Shown here: positions 41,902-50,500 of the stretch, one piece after another
Numbering within the stretch: position 1 is the stretch's first letter
How the letters are laid out: each line of letters begins with the position of its first letter
DNA from: Fibrobacter succinogenes
GTDB lineage: Bacteria; Fibrobacterota; Fibrobacteria; Fibrobacterales; Fibrobacteraceae
DNA length: 64,000 bases
Direction of reading: 5' to 3'
Assembly (NCBI GenBank): GCA_902756345.1
Contig: CACVQR010000010.1
Location: 62,001-126,000, forward strand
Notes under the pieces: generated by a model
The model's input: the letters and a program-made list of their open reading frames with translations, nothing else
Databases searched by the model: none
What the model was told of the DNA's origin: nothing
Program-made: the position numbers and the translations under genes

Positions 41902-43920
41902 GTGGCTCCAACAAAAAAGAATTCTAAAAATGCCTATTTGGCAGATCAAGAACCTACTGGCGCAGAAATCCCCCCTGAACTGAACATGGATTTTTCAAAC
42001 ACTGAAGATAAGGAATCTTCCCCCAAGCGCCGCGGACGTCCCAAGAAAGCTAAAGAAGATACCGTAGAAATAAAGGCCGAAGTGAAAGACGCCAAGGTAG
42101 AAAAAGAACCCGCCGCAAAAGAAAAAGTTGTCGACGCTAAAGAACAGAAATCTTTTGAAAAAAGAGCTGCAAACAACGTAGCCGAAGCACCTGCCGCCAA
42201 TGAACAGGCCGCAAACGAAACGGCAGCAAACATCCCGACAACCAAAGCTCCTGCTGCTGAAAAAATTCAAGCAGAAACGCCTGTGCAAAATGCAGAAGCC
42301 GCATCTGCAGAAAAACCTGCCGAACAAGTCGAACAAGCTGCAAACCAAGGCGAACAAATCGCCAACCAAAACGATAACAACGGCCAGCAGCAAAACCAGC
42401 AGAACCGCCGCTTCGACAGGTTCAACAAGAACAACCGCCGTTTTGACAAAAACAACCGTCAGAACCAGAGATTCCAGCCCGAAGAAGAAGACACAACCCC
42501 GCTTCCGGAACCGGATTCCGAAGCATGGAATAAGGCTCGCGAATGCTGGAGCAAGTATCGCAAGATGACCATGAGCGACTTGCAGGAACTTGCCGCTCAA
42601 AAAGAAAACGTAGACTTCAGGCGTTACCGCAAGCAGTCCTTGGGTCTCTTGTTGCAGAGCCTCGAAAACGAAAACAACATCGTATACGCCGAAGGCCTTC
42701 TCGAAGTTACTCCGCAAGGTCACGGATTCCTGCGCAATACCGAATTCAACTACCAGCAGGGCCCGGACGACGTTTACGTTAGCCAGAATTTAATCCGCAA
42801 GCTCGGCCTCAAAATTGGCGACACCGTTGCCGGTCTCGCCCGCCCGCCGCGCGATCAGAACGACAAGTACTATGCGCTTCGCCGCGTAGACAAGGTCAAC
42901 TTCGAAGACCCTGAAAAGATCAAGCGTCGCGTTGCTTTCGAATACCTGACCCCGATTCACCCGAACGAAAAGATTCAGCTCGAATGGGATCCCGAAGAAT
43001 TAAGCACCCGCGTCATGGACTTGTTCTCCCCCATCGGTAAGGGCCAGCGCAGTATTATTCTCGCTCCGCCGCGTACCGGTAAGACAATCCTGTTGCAGAA
43101 CATGACTCGCGCTATCGCCAAGAACCACCCCGAAATCATCATCATCGTGCTTCTGATTGACGAACGTCCTGAAGAAGTGACCGAAATGCGTGAAATCATC
43201 GGCAAGCTGGTAGAAGCGAACCCGAACCTGCGCGCCGAAGTGGTGGCCTCCACCTTCGATGAACCGCCTGACCATCACGCCCGCGTGGCCACCATGGTGC
43301 TCGAAAAGGCCAAGCGCCTTGTGGAACAGCAGAAGGACGTAGTCGTCTTGCTCGACTCCATTACACGCTTCGCACGTGCAAACAACGTGGTGATTCCGCA
43401 CTCCGGCAAGATTCTTTCGGGTGGTGTGGATGCCAACGCCATGCAGTTCCCGAAAAAGTTCTTCGGTGCCGCCCGTAAGATTGCCGACAAGCTCGGTGAC
43501 TTCCAGAAAGATTCCAACGGCCAGATCGTGCAGACCATTACCGGCGAACCGGTCCGCGAAATCATCCAGAAGAACGGTTCCCTTACCATTATCGGTACCG
43601 CCTTGATCGAAACGGGCAGCCGCATGGACGAAGTGATCTTTGAAGAATTCAAGGGTACGGGTAACATGGAACTGGTGCTTGACCGCCGCCTGGCCGAAAA
43701 GCGCACCTGGCCCGCCATCGATATCTTCAAGTCGGGCACCCGTAAAGAAGACCGCCTTCTTACCCTTTACGAACAGGATATCATCTGGAAATTCCGTCAG
43801 GGCGCCCAGAACGATACCGAAAACGGCATTATGGACAAGCTCATTAAGCTCATGAAGCAAAACAAGACCAATGCCGAATTACTAGAATTTATGAAAAAAG
43901 CAAAGGACAGCCTTCGCTAA
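41902..43920 (+). CDS. rho: Transcription termination factor Rho with long N-terminal extension
   Basis: I start at GTG 41902, with AGGA seven bases upstream. The 672 residues are about 250 longer than E. coli Rho because of a low-complexity N-terminal region (about 1-205). This begins with a basic GRPKKAK patch, continues with Ala/Glu/Lys/Pro-rich repeats and ends with Asn/Arg/Gln-rich [19 protein letters not shown]. The normal core follows: N-terminal helical domain ([11 protein letters not shown]), RNA-binding OB fold with GHGFLR, P-loop APPRTGKT (about 388-395), Q-loop/R-loop and the C-terminal [15 protein letters not shown]. The extension resembles disordered, RNA-condensing inserts of some other bacterial Rho proteins. 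proC follows 15 bp downstream. Confidence 0.94.
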   Translation: MAPTKKNSKNAYLADQEPTGAEIPPELNMDFSNTEDKESSPKRRGRPKKAKEDTVEIKAEVKDAKVEKEPAAKEKVVDAKEQKSFEKRAANNVAEAPAANEQAANETAANIPTTKAPAAEKIQAETPVQNAEAASAEKPAEQVEQAANQGEQIANQNDNNGQQQNQQNRRFDRFNKNNRRFDKNNRQNQRFQPEEEDTTPLPEPDSEAWNKARECWSKYRKMTMSDLQELAAQKENVDFRRYRKQSLGLLLQSLENENNIVYAEGLLEVTPQGHGFLRNTEFNYQQGPDDVYVSQNLIRKLGLKIGDTVAGLARPPRDQNDKYYALRRVDKVNFEDPEKIKRRVAFEYLTPIHPNEKIQLEWDPEELSTRVMDLFSPIGKGQRSIILAPPRTGKTILLQNMTRAIAKNHPEIIIIVLLIDERPEEVTEMREIIGKLVEANPNLRAEVVASTFDEPPDHHARVATMVLEKAKRLVEQQKDVVVLLDSITRFARANNVVIPHSGKILSGGVDANAMQFPKKFFGAARKIADKLGDFQKDSNGQIVQTITGEPVREIIQKNGSLTIIGTALIETGSRMDEVIFEEFKGTGNMELVLDRRLAEKRTWPAIDIFKSGTRKEDRLLTLYEQDIIWKFRQGAQNDTENGIMDKLIKLMKQNKTNAELLEFMKKAKDSLR

Positions 43921-43935
43921 ACAAAAGGATATTCT

Positions 43936-44742
43936 ATGTCAGAAAAAATCTTTTTCGCAGGTACTGGAAACATGGGTGGCGCAATCCTCCGCGGTCTTTT
44001 GAAGGCCGGTACGGACGCCTCCAGCATTTTCTTCTTTGACCCCTCCGACAAGGCCGCCGCAGAAGTTTCTGCTCTCGGCTGCGTTCGCGTGGCAAGCTTT
44101 GCCGAAGGCCTCAACAAGGCAGACGTCACCTTCCTTTGCGTAAAGCCGCAGATTTTCAAGCTGGTTGCCGCCGAATGGAAGGCCGCTGCAGCCGCCGAAA
44201 AGGCCGTCAAGACATTCGTGAGCATTATGGCCGGCGTTACCCGCAAGGCCCTCATCGAAGTTTTAGGCGAAAAGAACCAGATTCTCCGCGTGATGCCGAA
44301 CTTGCCGCTTACCGTTGGCAAGGGTTCCGTGGGTCTCGCTACTGACGGCGTTACTGAAGAAACGCTCGCCATTGCCGAAAAGATCTTCGGAAACATCGGC
44401 GTGACCTGCCGCGTCGCAGAATCCTTGATGGATGCGGTGACCGGACTTTCGGGCAGCGCCCCCGCCTATGTCTTCGAATTCATCGAAGGCCTCACTCGCG
44501 GCGGCGTCAAGGCAGGCCTCACCCGCGATGTGGCACTCAAGCTTGCGCTTGGTACCATCGAAGGCAGCGTCGAACTCGTGAAGCAGTCCGGCAAGAGCCC
44601 AAGCGACTTGTGCGCCATGGTTTGCTCACCCGCAGGCACCACTATCGCAGGCATCAACGCCCTTGAAGAAGGCGCCTTCCGCAGCACGCTGATCAAGGCT
44701 GTTGTGGCTGGCACCGACCGCAGCAAGGAACTGGGAAAATAG
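43936..44742 (+). CDS. proC: Pyrroline-5-carboxylate reductase
   Basis: AAAAGGA precedes the ATG. The 268 residues have an N-terminal Rossmann segment FFAGTGNMGGAILRGLL and the ProC dimer-domain signature SGSAPAYVFEFIEGLTRGGVKAGL, ending with SPAGTTIAGINALEEGAFR. It reduces P5C to proline with NAD(P)H in the cytoplasm. It is tightly spaced after rho (15 bp), so it may be cotranscribed. A heptamer array lies on its 3' side. Confidence 0.94.
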   Translation: MSEKIFFAGTGNMGGAILRGLLKAGTDASSIFFFDPSDKAAAEVSALGCVRVASFAEGLNKADVTFLCVKPQIFKLVAAEWKAAAAAEKAVKTFVSIMAGVTRKALIEVLGEKNQILRVMPNLPLTVGKGSVGLATDGVTEETLAIAEKIFGNIGVTCRVAESLMDAVTGLSGSAPAYVFEFIEGLTRGGVKAGLTRDVALKLALGTIEGSVELVKQSGKSPSDLCAMVCSPAGTTIAGINALEEGAFRSTLIKAVVAGTDRSKELGK

Positions 44743-44759
44743 CGGCTTCGCCGCAGTCG

Positions 44760-44827
44760 GTAGAACTTAGTTGGCAGAACTTAGAGATTTTTTTCTAAGT
44801 TCTAACTTCTAAGTTCTAAGTTCTAAC
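44760..44827. repeat. Heptamer array I (CTAAGTT family, both orientations, hairpin)
   Basis: Units GTAGAAC, TTAGTTG, GCAGAAC and TTAGAGA are followed by a run of T and then CTAAGTT, CTAACTT, CTAAGTT, CTAAGTT and CTAAC, all in 7-nt register. The two halves are in opposite orientation and give a perfect 10-bp stem AGAACTTAGA/TCTAAGTTCT around a T-rich loop. The array ends one base before the start codon of the sigma-54 activator. Confidence 0.85.
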
Positions 44828-44828
44828 A

Positions 44829-46205
44829 ATGGCGACCATCAATCTATTTGCGAAAGAAAATGCAACGTCCTCGTTTATACAGGACGTTCTTTCGTCGGTA
44901 GATTATCCGGTGGACACGTTCCGCGAAATTCCGACAGCGGGCGCGATCCCGCAGGTTCCGCTTGTCATTTGGGATCTAGATTCTTTTTCTGCGCATAACT
45001 TGGAAATGCTCAAGGCGCTCCGCAAAAAAACGCCAGACACCTTGATTCTTGTTTACGCCGAAGCCCCCGAGCAATTCGGGGAAATATCCAACAAGCTTTA
45101 CGACAGCATTCTTTCGGTGGAATCCCTAAAGCTCCACTTGATGTCTCAAATTGCAAAGCTTAAGGACATTCATACCGCGCGCCAGATTTTCAGGGAACGC
45201 ATGAGCCACCTGGTTGGCAAAAGCCCGGCCATGCAACAGCTCCGCAAAACCGTAGAACGCGCCATCGTGCATACAGGCCCCGTTCTTATCGAAGGCGAAA
45301 CCGGCGTCGGTAAAGAGCTAATTGCCCGCGCCGTCGGCTGCATGTACGAAAAGTTCATCACGGTCAACTGCAGCGCCATTCCCGAAAACCTGTTCGAAAG
45401 CGAACTTTTCGGACACACCCGTGGAGCATTCACGGGTGCTCAAAACGAACGCATCGGTCTTTTTGAGGCAGCCGACGGCGGCGCCATATTCCTCGACGAA
45501 ATCGGCGATATGCCCTTGCATGCCCAAGTCAAGCTCTTGCGAGTCTTGCAGAATAAAGAAATCCGCCCGCTCGGCTCCAACACGACCAAGCATATCGATG
45601 TCCGCATCATTGCCGCAACAAACAGAAACCTGCAGCAAGAGATTGCCGAAAAGCGTTTCCGCGAAGATCTCTATTACCGTCTGAACGTGATTCCCATGCA
45701 AATCTCGCCACTACGCGACCGCAAAGAAGACATCGAAGATTTGGCGAATTACTTCATCCAGATTTACCAGGGTTCCGGCGAAAAGTTTACGCTTTCAAGC
45801 GCCGCCCTCCGTAAGCTCCAGGAATACGACTGGCCGGGCAACATTCGCGAACTTGAAAACGTCATCCAGCGCGCCCTCTGCTTTACAAGCGCAGGCGCCC
45901 TACAGCCCGAAGACCTTCACATCGATACCGTGAGCCCCACCACCTCGGCAAGCGCAATCAAGCCGAATTCAAGCAACTCTCAAGCAAGCGATTCTTCCGA
46001 GAGCACCCCGGAAAACACCTCTGCATACGAAAACTTCAGGCAAATGCAACTGGCACAGGAGCGCGATTTCTTGATCAAGAAAATCCGCGAATGCAATGGT
46101 TCCGTGCGCGAAGCCGCACAAAAACTCGGGCTATTCCGCACCGCCCTCTACAACCGTCTGAATCATTTAGGCGTGAATATTAAGGAAGTAGGAAGTAGGA
46201 AGTAG
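44829..46205 (+). CDS. Sigma-54-dependent response-regulator-like activator (Fis family)
   Basis: A 458-residue NtrC-type enhancer-binding protein. Residues 1-120 form a receiver-like domain with a possible phospho-Asp at about 49 (LVIWDLDS). The N-terminal acidic pair and the conserved Thr/Lys positions are degenerate, so phosphorylation is doubtful. The AAA+ domain has Walker A GETGVGKE (156-163), the sigma-54-contacting GAFTGA loop (199-204) and an arginine finger region. The C-terminal Fis-type helix-turn-helix is GSVREAAQKLGLFRTALYNRL. The last six residues (EVGSRK) and the stop are encoded by heptamer array J. The start is flush with array I and has no Shine-Dalgarno. No histidine kinase gene is adjacent. 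It is a candidate activator for the clpB sigma-54 promoter (inference). Confidence 0.9.
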   Translation: MATINLFAKENATSSFIQDVLSSVDYPVDTFREIPTAGAIPQVPLVIWDLDSFSAHNLEMLKALRKKTPDTLILVYAEAPEQFGEISNKLYDSILSVESLKLHLMSQIAKLKDIHTARQIFRERMSHLVGKSPAMQQLRKTVERAIVHTGPVLIEGETGVGKELIARAVGCMYEKFITVNCSAIPENLFESELFGHTRGAFTGAQNERIGLFEAADGGAIFLDEIGDMPLHAQVKLLRVLQNKEIRPLGSNTTKHIDVRIIAATNRNLQQEIAEKRFREDLYYRLNVIPMQISPLRDRKEDIEDLANYFIQIYQGSGEKFTLSSAALRKLQEYDWPGNIRELENVIQRALCFTSAGALQPEDLHIDTVSPTTSASAIKPNSSNSQASDSSESTPENTSAYENFRQMQLAQERDFLIKKIRECNGSVREAAQKLGLFRTALYNRLNHLGVNIKEVGSRK

Positions 46206-46230
46206 GAAGTAGGAAGTTGAAGTTGAAGTT
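46184..46230. repeat. Heptamer array J (GGAAGTA family) running into coding sequence
   Basis: Four exact GGAAGTA units (46184-46211), then GGAAGTT, then hexameric GAAGTT repeats. The first three units lie inside the coding sequence of the sigma-54 activator and provide its stop codon TAG (46203-46205). Confidence 0.9.
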
Positions 46231-46237
46231 GACGCTG

Positions 46238-46981
46238 TTACCCTTCGGTCCAGTCTAGCAGACCTCTAGCTCGTGCATCGCTTGCCCGCTCGCAACGGGC
46301 GAATCCTTTTTCGATGACCATGATTCGGTCACAATACTTTTCGGCGTACTCCACAGAATGCGTTGACACTAGAATCCCCATGTCTCGCTCTTTCGCAAGC
46401 TTTTGCAAAAGCGTGAACAGCTTGCGGCTGCGAGGAATATCCATAAAGGCATTCGGTTCGTCGAGCAGCAGCACGTTTACCTGCTGGGCAACCGCCTGCG
46501 CCAAATACACGCGACTCCGTTCCCCATCGCTGAGTTCCGTAAGCCAGCGGTCTTTAAACTTTTCGATTTCAAGCAAGGCCAGCGCTTCACTCACAAAGTT
46601 TTCATCTTCCTGGTTACGCCCATCGAAAAGGCCTGCGTAAGGCATACGGCCAAGTCCCACGAATTCGCGAACATTCATGCGGTCGCATACCACACCACCC
46701 ATGCGCACCAGCGTTATGAATTTGGCTCGTTCGCGGGCAGTCCATTGCGATTTTCCTTGCAGCAAAACCGATCCCGATACCGGCTGCAAAAGTCCGCATA
46801 AAGTCTTGAGGAAGGTGCTCTTGCCCGAACCGTTTTCACCGAGCAAGGCAACCACCTCGCCCGCCTTCAATTCAAAATCCACGGGAGTCACAAGCCCGAC
46901 CGCATCGGAGCGCTTGTCTTGCTTGTAGCCGATCACCAAATTTTCGCACTGAAGAAGCGTCGCATTCAAAGGCAGATTCAT
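46238..46981 (-). CDS. ABC transporter ATPase, iron-siderophore/cobalamin type
   Basis: A 247-residue ABC ATPase of the FecE/BtuD class: Walker A LLGENGSGKSTFLKTL (about 47-62), Q-loop, a signature LSDGERSRVYLAQAVAQ (canonical LSGGE changed to LSDGE) and Walker B VLLLDEPNAFMD, then the H-loop STHS. It drives the permease encoded immediately upstream, overlapping by 4 nt. Substrate is probably an iron chelate, heme or B12, but no periplasmic binding protein gene is in the neighbourhood. Confidence 0.88.
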   Translation of the reverse strand: MNLPLNATLLQCENLVIGYKQDKRSDAVGLVTPVDFELKAGEVVALLGENGSGKSTFLKTLCGLLQPVSGSVLLQGKSQWTARERAKFITLVRMGGVVCDRMNVREFVGLGRMPYAGLFDGRNQEDENFVSEALALLEIEKFKDRWLTELSDGERSRVYLAQAVAQQVNVLLLDEPNAFMDIPRSRKLFTLLQKLAKERDMGILVSTHSVEYAEKYCDRIMVIEKGFARCERASDARARGLLDWTEG

Positions 46982-47955
46982 CGGCGGAGTCCTCCCCCGC
47001 GAACAATCACCCAGAGTACCACAGGCACGCCCACCAGGCTAAGCACCGCATTCAGCGGGAATTTCGAAAACTGCGACGCAGCCAAACAAAGCACCACGCC
47101 ACACAAAGCCGACGCCGGCATCAAGACACGATGGTTGCTTGTTTTGAACAACATAAAAGAAAGGTGCGGAACCGCGATTCCGACAAACGCGACCGGACCG
47201 CAGAACGCCGTCGATGCAGCCGCCAGAAGCGATGCTCCCAGCAACACCATCACGCGCCCCTGGCGTACATTCACGCCCAAGCCTTTTGCAAAGTCGTCGC
47301 CCATTCTGGCGGCATTCAAATACCGGATCGACAGCGCCACAAGCACAAGGCCGACAACCGTGCACAGTGCAAAAATCCAAATGCCGTCGAAGGTCAGGCG
47401 GCCAAAGCTGCCCATTCCCCAGGACACATACACGCGCAAAGATTCCGCGTCGCTTCCCATAATCAGGAGGCTCACCAGGGCATCAATAAAGTAGCCCATC
47501 AAGAGTCCCACAATCAAAAGGATGGTCGAGTTTTCAAACCTCGAGGCAACGAACATCACAACCGAAGTCACAGCAAGTGCGCCCGCAGCCGCCCCCGACA
47601 AGACTCCGAAATGCCCGAAGGTGAATCCGGCCAACAGCGAAAGCGCAACGCCAAGGCTTGCGCCACTACTAATGCCAAGCACAAACGGGCCTGCCAGCGG
47701 GTTCCTAAACAGAGTCTGTAGCGAAAGACCCGCTACCGCCAAAGAAATTCCGGAGAGAACCGCCGCCACTAGTCGGGGCACGCGAATCTGCCAAAAAATG
47801 CGGGCTTCCACGGAATCGTATTGGCCGCCCTTAAAAGAAAGGTCAGACCAAGAAAGTCCGACCGCTCCAGAAAATAGAGTCAAATAAGAAAGGATGGCAA
47901 TCAGGGCGATGAGCAGCGCAAATCCAACAAGGATTCTATGATCGATGCCGCGCAT
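46978..47955 (-). CDS. FecCD-family ABC transporter permease
   Basis: A 325-residue, roughly ten-helix inner-membrane permease. Family marks are RVPRLVAAVLSGISLAVAGLSLQTLFRNPLAGPFVLGISSG, GGLRR at the end and FVGIAVPHLSFMLF in the middle. It forms the channel for siderophore, heme or cobalamin uptake together with the ATPase whose start overlaps its stop. The exported protein gene 19 bp upstream (47975-48778) might belong to the same transcript. No binding protein was found. Confidence 0.9.
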   Translation of the reverse strand: MRGIDHRILVGFALLIALIAILSYLTLFSGAVGLSWSDLSFKGGQYDSVEARIFWQIRVPRLVAAVLSGISLAVAGLSLQTLFRNPLAGPFVLGISSGASLGVALSLLAGFTFGHFGVLSGAAAGALAVTSVVMFVASRFENSTILLIVGLLMGYFIDALVSLLIMGSDAESLRVYVSWGMGSFGRLTFDGIWIFALCTVVGLVLVALSIRYLNAARMGDDFAKGLGVNVRQGRVMVLLGASLLAAASTAFCGPVAFVGIAVPHLSFMLFKTSNHRVLMPASALCGVVLCLAASQFSKFPLNAVLSLVGVPVVLWVIVRGGGLRR

Positions 47956-47974
47956 CGCTAGCCCCCAAGAAGAC

Positions 47975-48778
47975 TTACTTTTTCTTCTTGTTCTGGGTCT
48001 GCGCTGCAGCCTGCTTCAATTCCGCAGTCTGCTTCGGATCGCGGATATAGAGTTCAGGCGGGATATTGTCGAATCCCTGCAGGGCGTTGAGCCAGTTATC
48101 GTTCAGGTCACGGAATTCCAACTTGTTCAAGTTGTAACGCAGAGAGTCGTTCACGATATCGAACGTGATGTAGTCCCAACGAACCACCTGACGTTCCTTA
48201 AAGACTTCGCGGCTCACGAGAGACTGGTCGGAATCGAAACGGTAGCGGGCCTTGAACGTGTATTCACCCGTCATCTGGTAGCGACCGGAATCGGAGTAAG
48301 TGCGAGTAATACCGACTAGCGTATCGTTTGCGCCGAAGCGGAGTTCAGCATCGCGGAAAGCATGGCCGTGAGCGATAATCGGAGTGCGCCAAACACCCAC
48401 CACCTGGTCCTTCATGCGCTTCTGGAGCACAGTGTCGATGCGCCAGTGGTCGAAGTTGCTCTTGTCGTAGCGAGCGCGCTGCACGTACTTACCCGTCTGG
48501 ACCAACTTGCGGACGCTGTCGGCCTGGACTTTCGCAAGGCTATCCGCGTTACGAGGACCGACCGCCGGTGCCACATGGTTCATTGAATCAAGCTTAGCCT
48601 GAATCATTTCGTCGAGCGTTGCCGTAGCTCCACGCGGTGTGGCCACCACCTGGGATTCTACTTTAACGAGGTTTGCAGGTTGAGTTGCGGCAGGAGCCGT
48701 CTGCGCCAAAGGCATTCCAACGAAAGCCAAAGACAATAAAGAAATAATAATATGCTTATACATAGATACACTCATCAT
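47975..48778 (-). CDS. Exported protein of unknown function
   Basis: A 267-residue protein with a signal peptide (IIISLLSLAFVGMPLAQ; alternative starts at 48766 and 48763). The mature region has a helical first part (LDEMIQAKLDSMNHV, then LAKVQADSVRKLVQ) and a beta-rich second part with repeated short strands (VVGVWRTPIIAHGHAFRDAELRFGANDTLVGITRTY, YQMTGEYTFKARYRFDSDQSL). These look like a lipocalin-type or Fibrobacter-specific beta sandwich. It ends in a Lys tail (NKKKK). I do not recognise the family. It lies upstream of the FecCD genes on the same strand, so a role in envelope uptake is possible but unsupported. Confidence 0.65.
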   Translation of the reverse strand: MMSVSMYKHIIISLLSLAFVGMPLAQTAPAATQPANLVKVESQVVATPRGATATLDEMIQAKLDSMNHVAPAVGPRNADSLAKVQADSVRKLVQTGKYVQRARYDKSNFDHWRIDTVLQKRMKDQVVGVWRTPIIAHGHAFRDAELRFGANDTLVGITRTYSDSGRYQMTGEYTFKARYRFDSDQSLVSREVFKERQVVRWDYITFDIVNDSLRYNLNKLEFRDLNDNWLNALQGFDNIPPELYIRDPKQTAELKQAAAQTQNKKKK

Positions 48779-48845
48779 CGTAAATGTAGTTAAAGCGTTA
48801 TAAAAAAGGTAAGGATAACATACAAAAAAAGGCTATCTTTGGACT

Positions 48846-49985
48846 ATGTTTGAAAAAACACTCGATTATTCCCAAGTTCCTTCCCCCTGTTTTGTTCTTG
48901 ACGAGGCCAGACTGCGCCATAATATGGAAATTCTGGACGATATCCAGAAGCGGGGCAACGTAAAAATCATTTGTGCCTTAAAAGGTTACAGTTTTTGGCG
49001 TTCTTTCCCCCTCATCGGGCAGTACCTGGCCGGTGCCACAGCCTCCAGTCTGAACGAGGCTAGGCTCGCCAAGGAGGAAATGGGTAAAGAAGTCCATGTG
49101 TTCGCCCCCGTCTATGACGACGACGAAATCGACCAGATTCTCGCCTGCGCTGGCCACATCACCTTCAACAGTTTTAGCCAGTGGCAGCGTTTTAAAGACA
49201 AGACTTTAGCCGCAGGTGTGAGCGCAGGCATTCGCGTAAATCCGCAATTTTCGACCGTCGAGACCGACCTGTACAACCCGTGCGGCAAGTTCTCGAGACT
49301 GGGCGTCACCGAAGCGGAGTTCAAACCGGAACTCTTGGACGGCATCGAAGGACTCCATTTTCACGCCCTCTGCGAACAGGACGCCGACGCTCTGGAAGGC
49401 GTACTGAAGGCATTCGAGCAGCATTTCGGCAAGTACCTGCCGCAAATGAAGTGGGTGAATTTCGGTGGCGGGCACCACATTACGCGCAAGGATTACCACC
49501 GCGAAGAACTGGTCCGTCTCCTGAACGACTTCCACAACCGCTACCCGCACTTGACCATCATCATGGAACCGGGCGAGGCCGTCGGGTGGCAGACAGGCGA
49601 ACTGGTGGCCTCCGTCGGGGACATTGTTCATAACGAAATGGACATTGTCATACTGAACGTATCGATCAGTGCACACATGCCGGACTGCCTCGAAATGCCG
49701 TACCGCCCTGCAGTGACGGGCGCCGGAATGCCGGGCGAAAAGAAGTTTACATACAAACTAGCGGGAAATTCCTGTTTGGCAGGCGACCAGCTCGGAGACT
49801 TTTCATTCGACGAGCCGCTCAAGGTCGGCGACAAAATCATCTTCGAAGACATGATCCACTACACCATGGTAAAGACCACGTTCTTCAACGGAGTGAGACA
49901 CCCGAGCATCGGCAAATTCGACGAAAGTGGCAAGTTCCATTTGCTACACAAGTTCACCTACGAGCAGTTCAAGGAGAAGCTGTAA
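48846..49985 (+). CDS. nspC: Carboxynorspermidine decarboxylase
   Basis: A 379-residue fold-type III PLP decarboxylase. The SPCFVLDEARLRHNM start, PLP-lysine region IICALKGYSFW, the substrate-loop block FSTVETDLYNPCGKFSRLG, HFHALCEQ, the glycine-rich VNFGGGHHITR and the C-terminal EDMIHYTMVKTTFFNGV are those of NspC. It decarboxylates carboxy(nor)spermidine in the alternative polyamine pathway. The partner carboxyspermidine dehydrogenase is not in the window. Heptamer array K begins within a few bases after the stop. Confidence 0.92.
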   Translation: MFEKTLDYSQVPSPCFVLDEARLRHNMEILDDIQKRGNVKIICALKGYSFWRSFPLIGQYLAGATASSLNEARLAKEEMGKEVHVFAPVYDDDEIDQILACAGHITFNSFSQWQRFKDKTLAAGVSAGIRVNPQFSTVETDLYNPCGKFSRLGVTEAEFKPELLDGIEGLHFHALCEQDADALEGVLKAFEQHFGKYLPQMKWVNFGGGHHITRKDYHREELVRLLNDFHNRYPHLTIIMEPGEAVGWQTGELVASVGDIVHNEMDIVILNVSISAHMPDCLEMPYRPAVTGAGMPGEKKFTYKLAGNSCLAGDQLGDFSFDEPLKVGDKIIFEDMIHYTMVKTTFFNGVRHPSIGKFDESGKFHLLHKFTYEQFKEKL

Positions 49986-49987
49986 TT

Positions 49988-50052
49988 AATTCGGATTTCA
50001 GAATTCGGAATTCAGATCTTAGAGCTTAGAACTAAGAAAATTCAGATTTCGA
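49988..50052. repeat. Heptamer array K (AATTCGG and CTTAG families joined)
   Basis: AATTCGG, ATTTCAG, AATTCGG, AATTCAG, ATCTTAG, AGCTTAG and AACTAAG follow in one unbroken 7-nt register. After a 2-nt break come AATTCAG and ATTTCGA. Two families are fused in the same register, which suggests that they share a mechanism. It lies 2 bp after the nspC stop and 31 bp before tsaE. Confidence 0.85.
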
Positions 50053-50083
50053 GAATAATGATCAATGAATTTTTAATTGCATT

Positions 50084-50491
50084 ATGATTTTTAAATCGGA
50101 ACAAGAAACTTATAACTGGGCGGTTGAATTCGGCCGTAGCCTGAAACCGGGCGACAAGGTGGCTCTTTATGGCAACCTGGGCGCCGGCAAAACGGTGATC
50201 AGTCGCGGGGTCTGCAAAGGTCTCGGTTTCGAAGGGTCTGTCTGCTCCCCAACCTACACGATTCTGCACGAATACCCCAACAACCCGCCGATTTTCCACT
50301 TCGACCTTTACCGCCTGGACGGCGGCGCCGACTTGAACGAAGTCGGCCTCGACCCCGACTACCTCGAAAAGGGAATCAGCCTGATCGAATGGCCCGAACG
50401 CCTCGAAGACAACGACCCCGGCCTAACACACAAGATCGAAATAAAAATCCTCTCGGAAACCGAGAGGGATATTACAGTCGAAAAGCTTTAA
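50084..50491 (+). CDS. tsaE: tRNA threonylcarbamoyladenosine synthesis ATPase TsaE
   Basis: The 135 residues match TsaE (YjeE). The P-loop GNLGAGKT is at 30-37, and the switch region SPTYTILHEY, the FHFDLYRLDG segment and the C-terminal ISLIEWPERL follow. It energises the TsaB-TsaD complex for t6A37 modification of ANN-decoding tRNAs. It is essential in many bacteria. The ATG has no visible Shine-Dalgarno, and its leader contains array K. Confidence 0.93.
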   Translation: MIFKSEQETYNWAVEFGRSLKPGDKVALYGNLGAGKTVISRGVCKGLGFEGSVCSPTYTILHEYPNNPPIFHFDLYRLDGGADLNEVGLDPDYLEKGISLIEWPERLEDNDPGLTHKIEIKILSETERDITVEKL

Positions 50492-50500
50492 TCAAGACTT

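Noticed and set aside
44742-44760. Short GCGGCTTCGCCGC hairpin after proC as a terminator
   Set aside because: Stem is small and no T-tract follows; the larger hairpin in array I is the better candidate.
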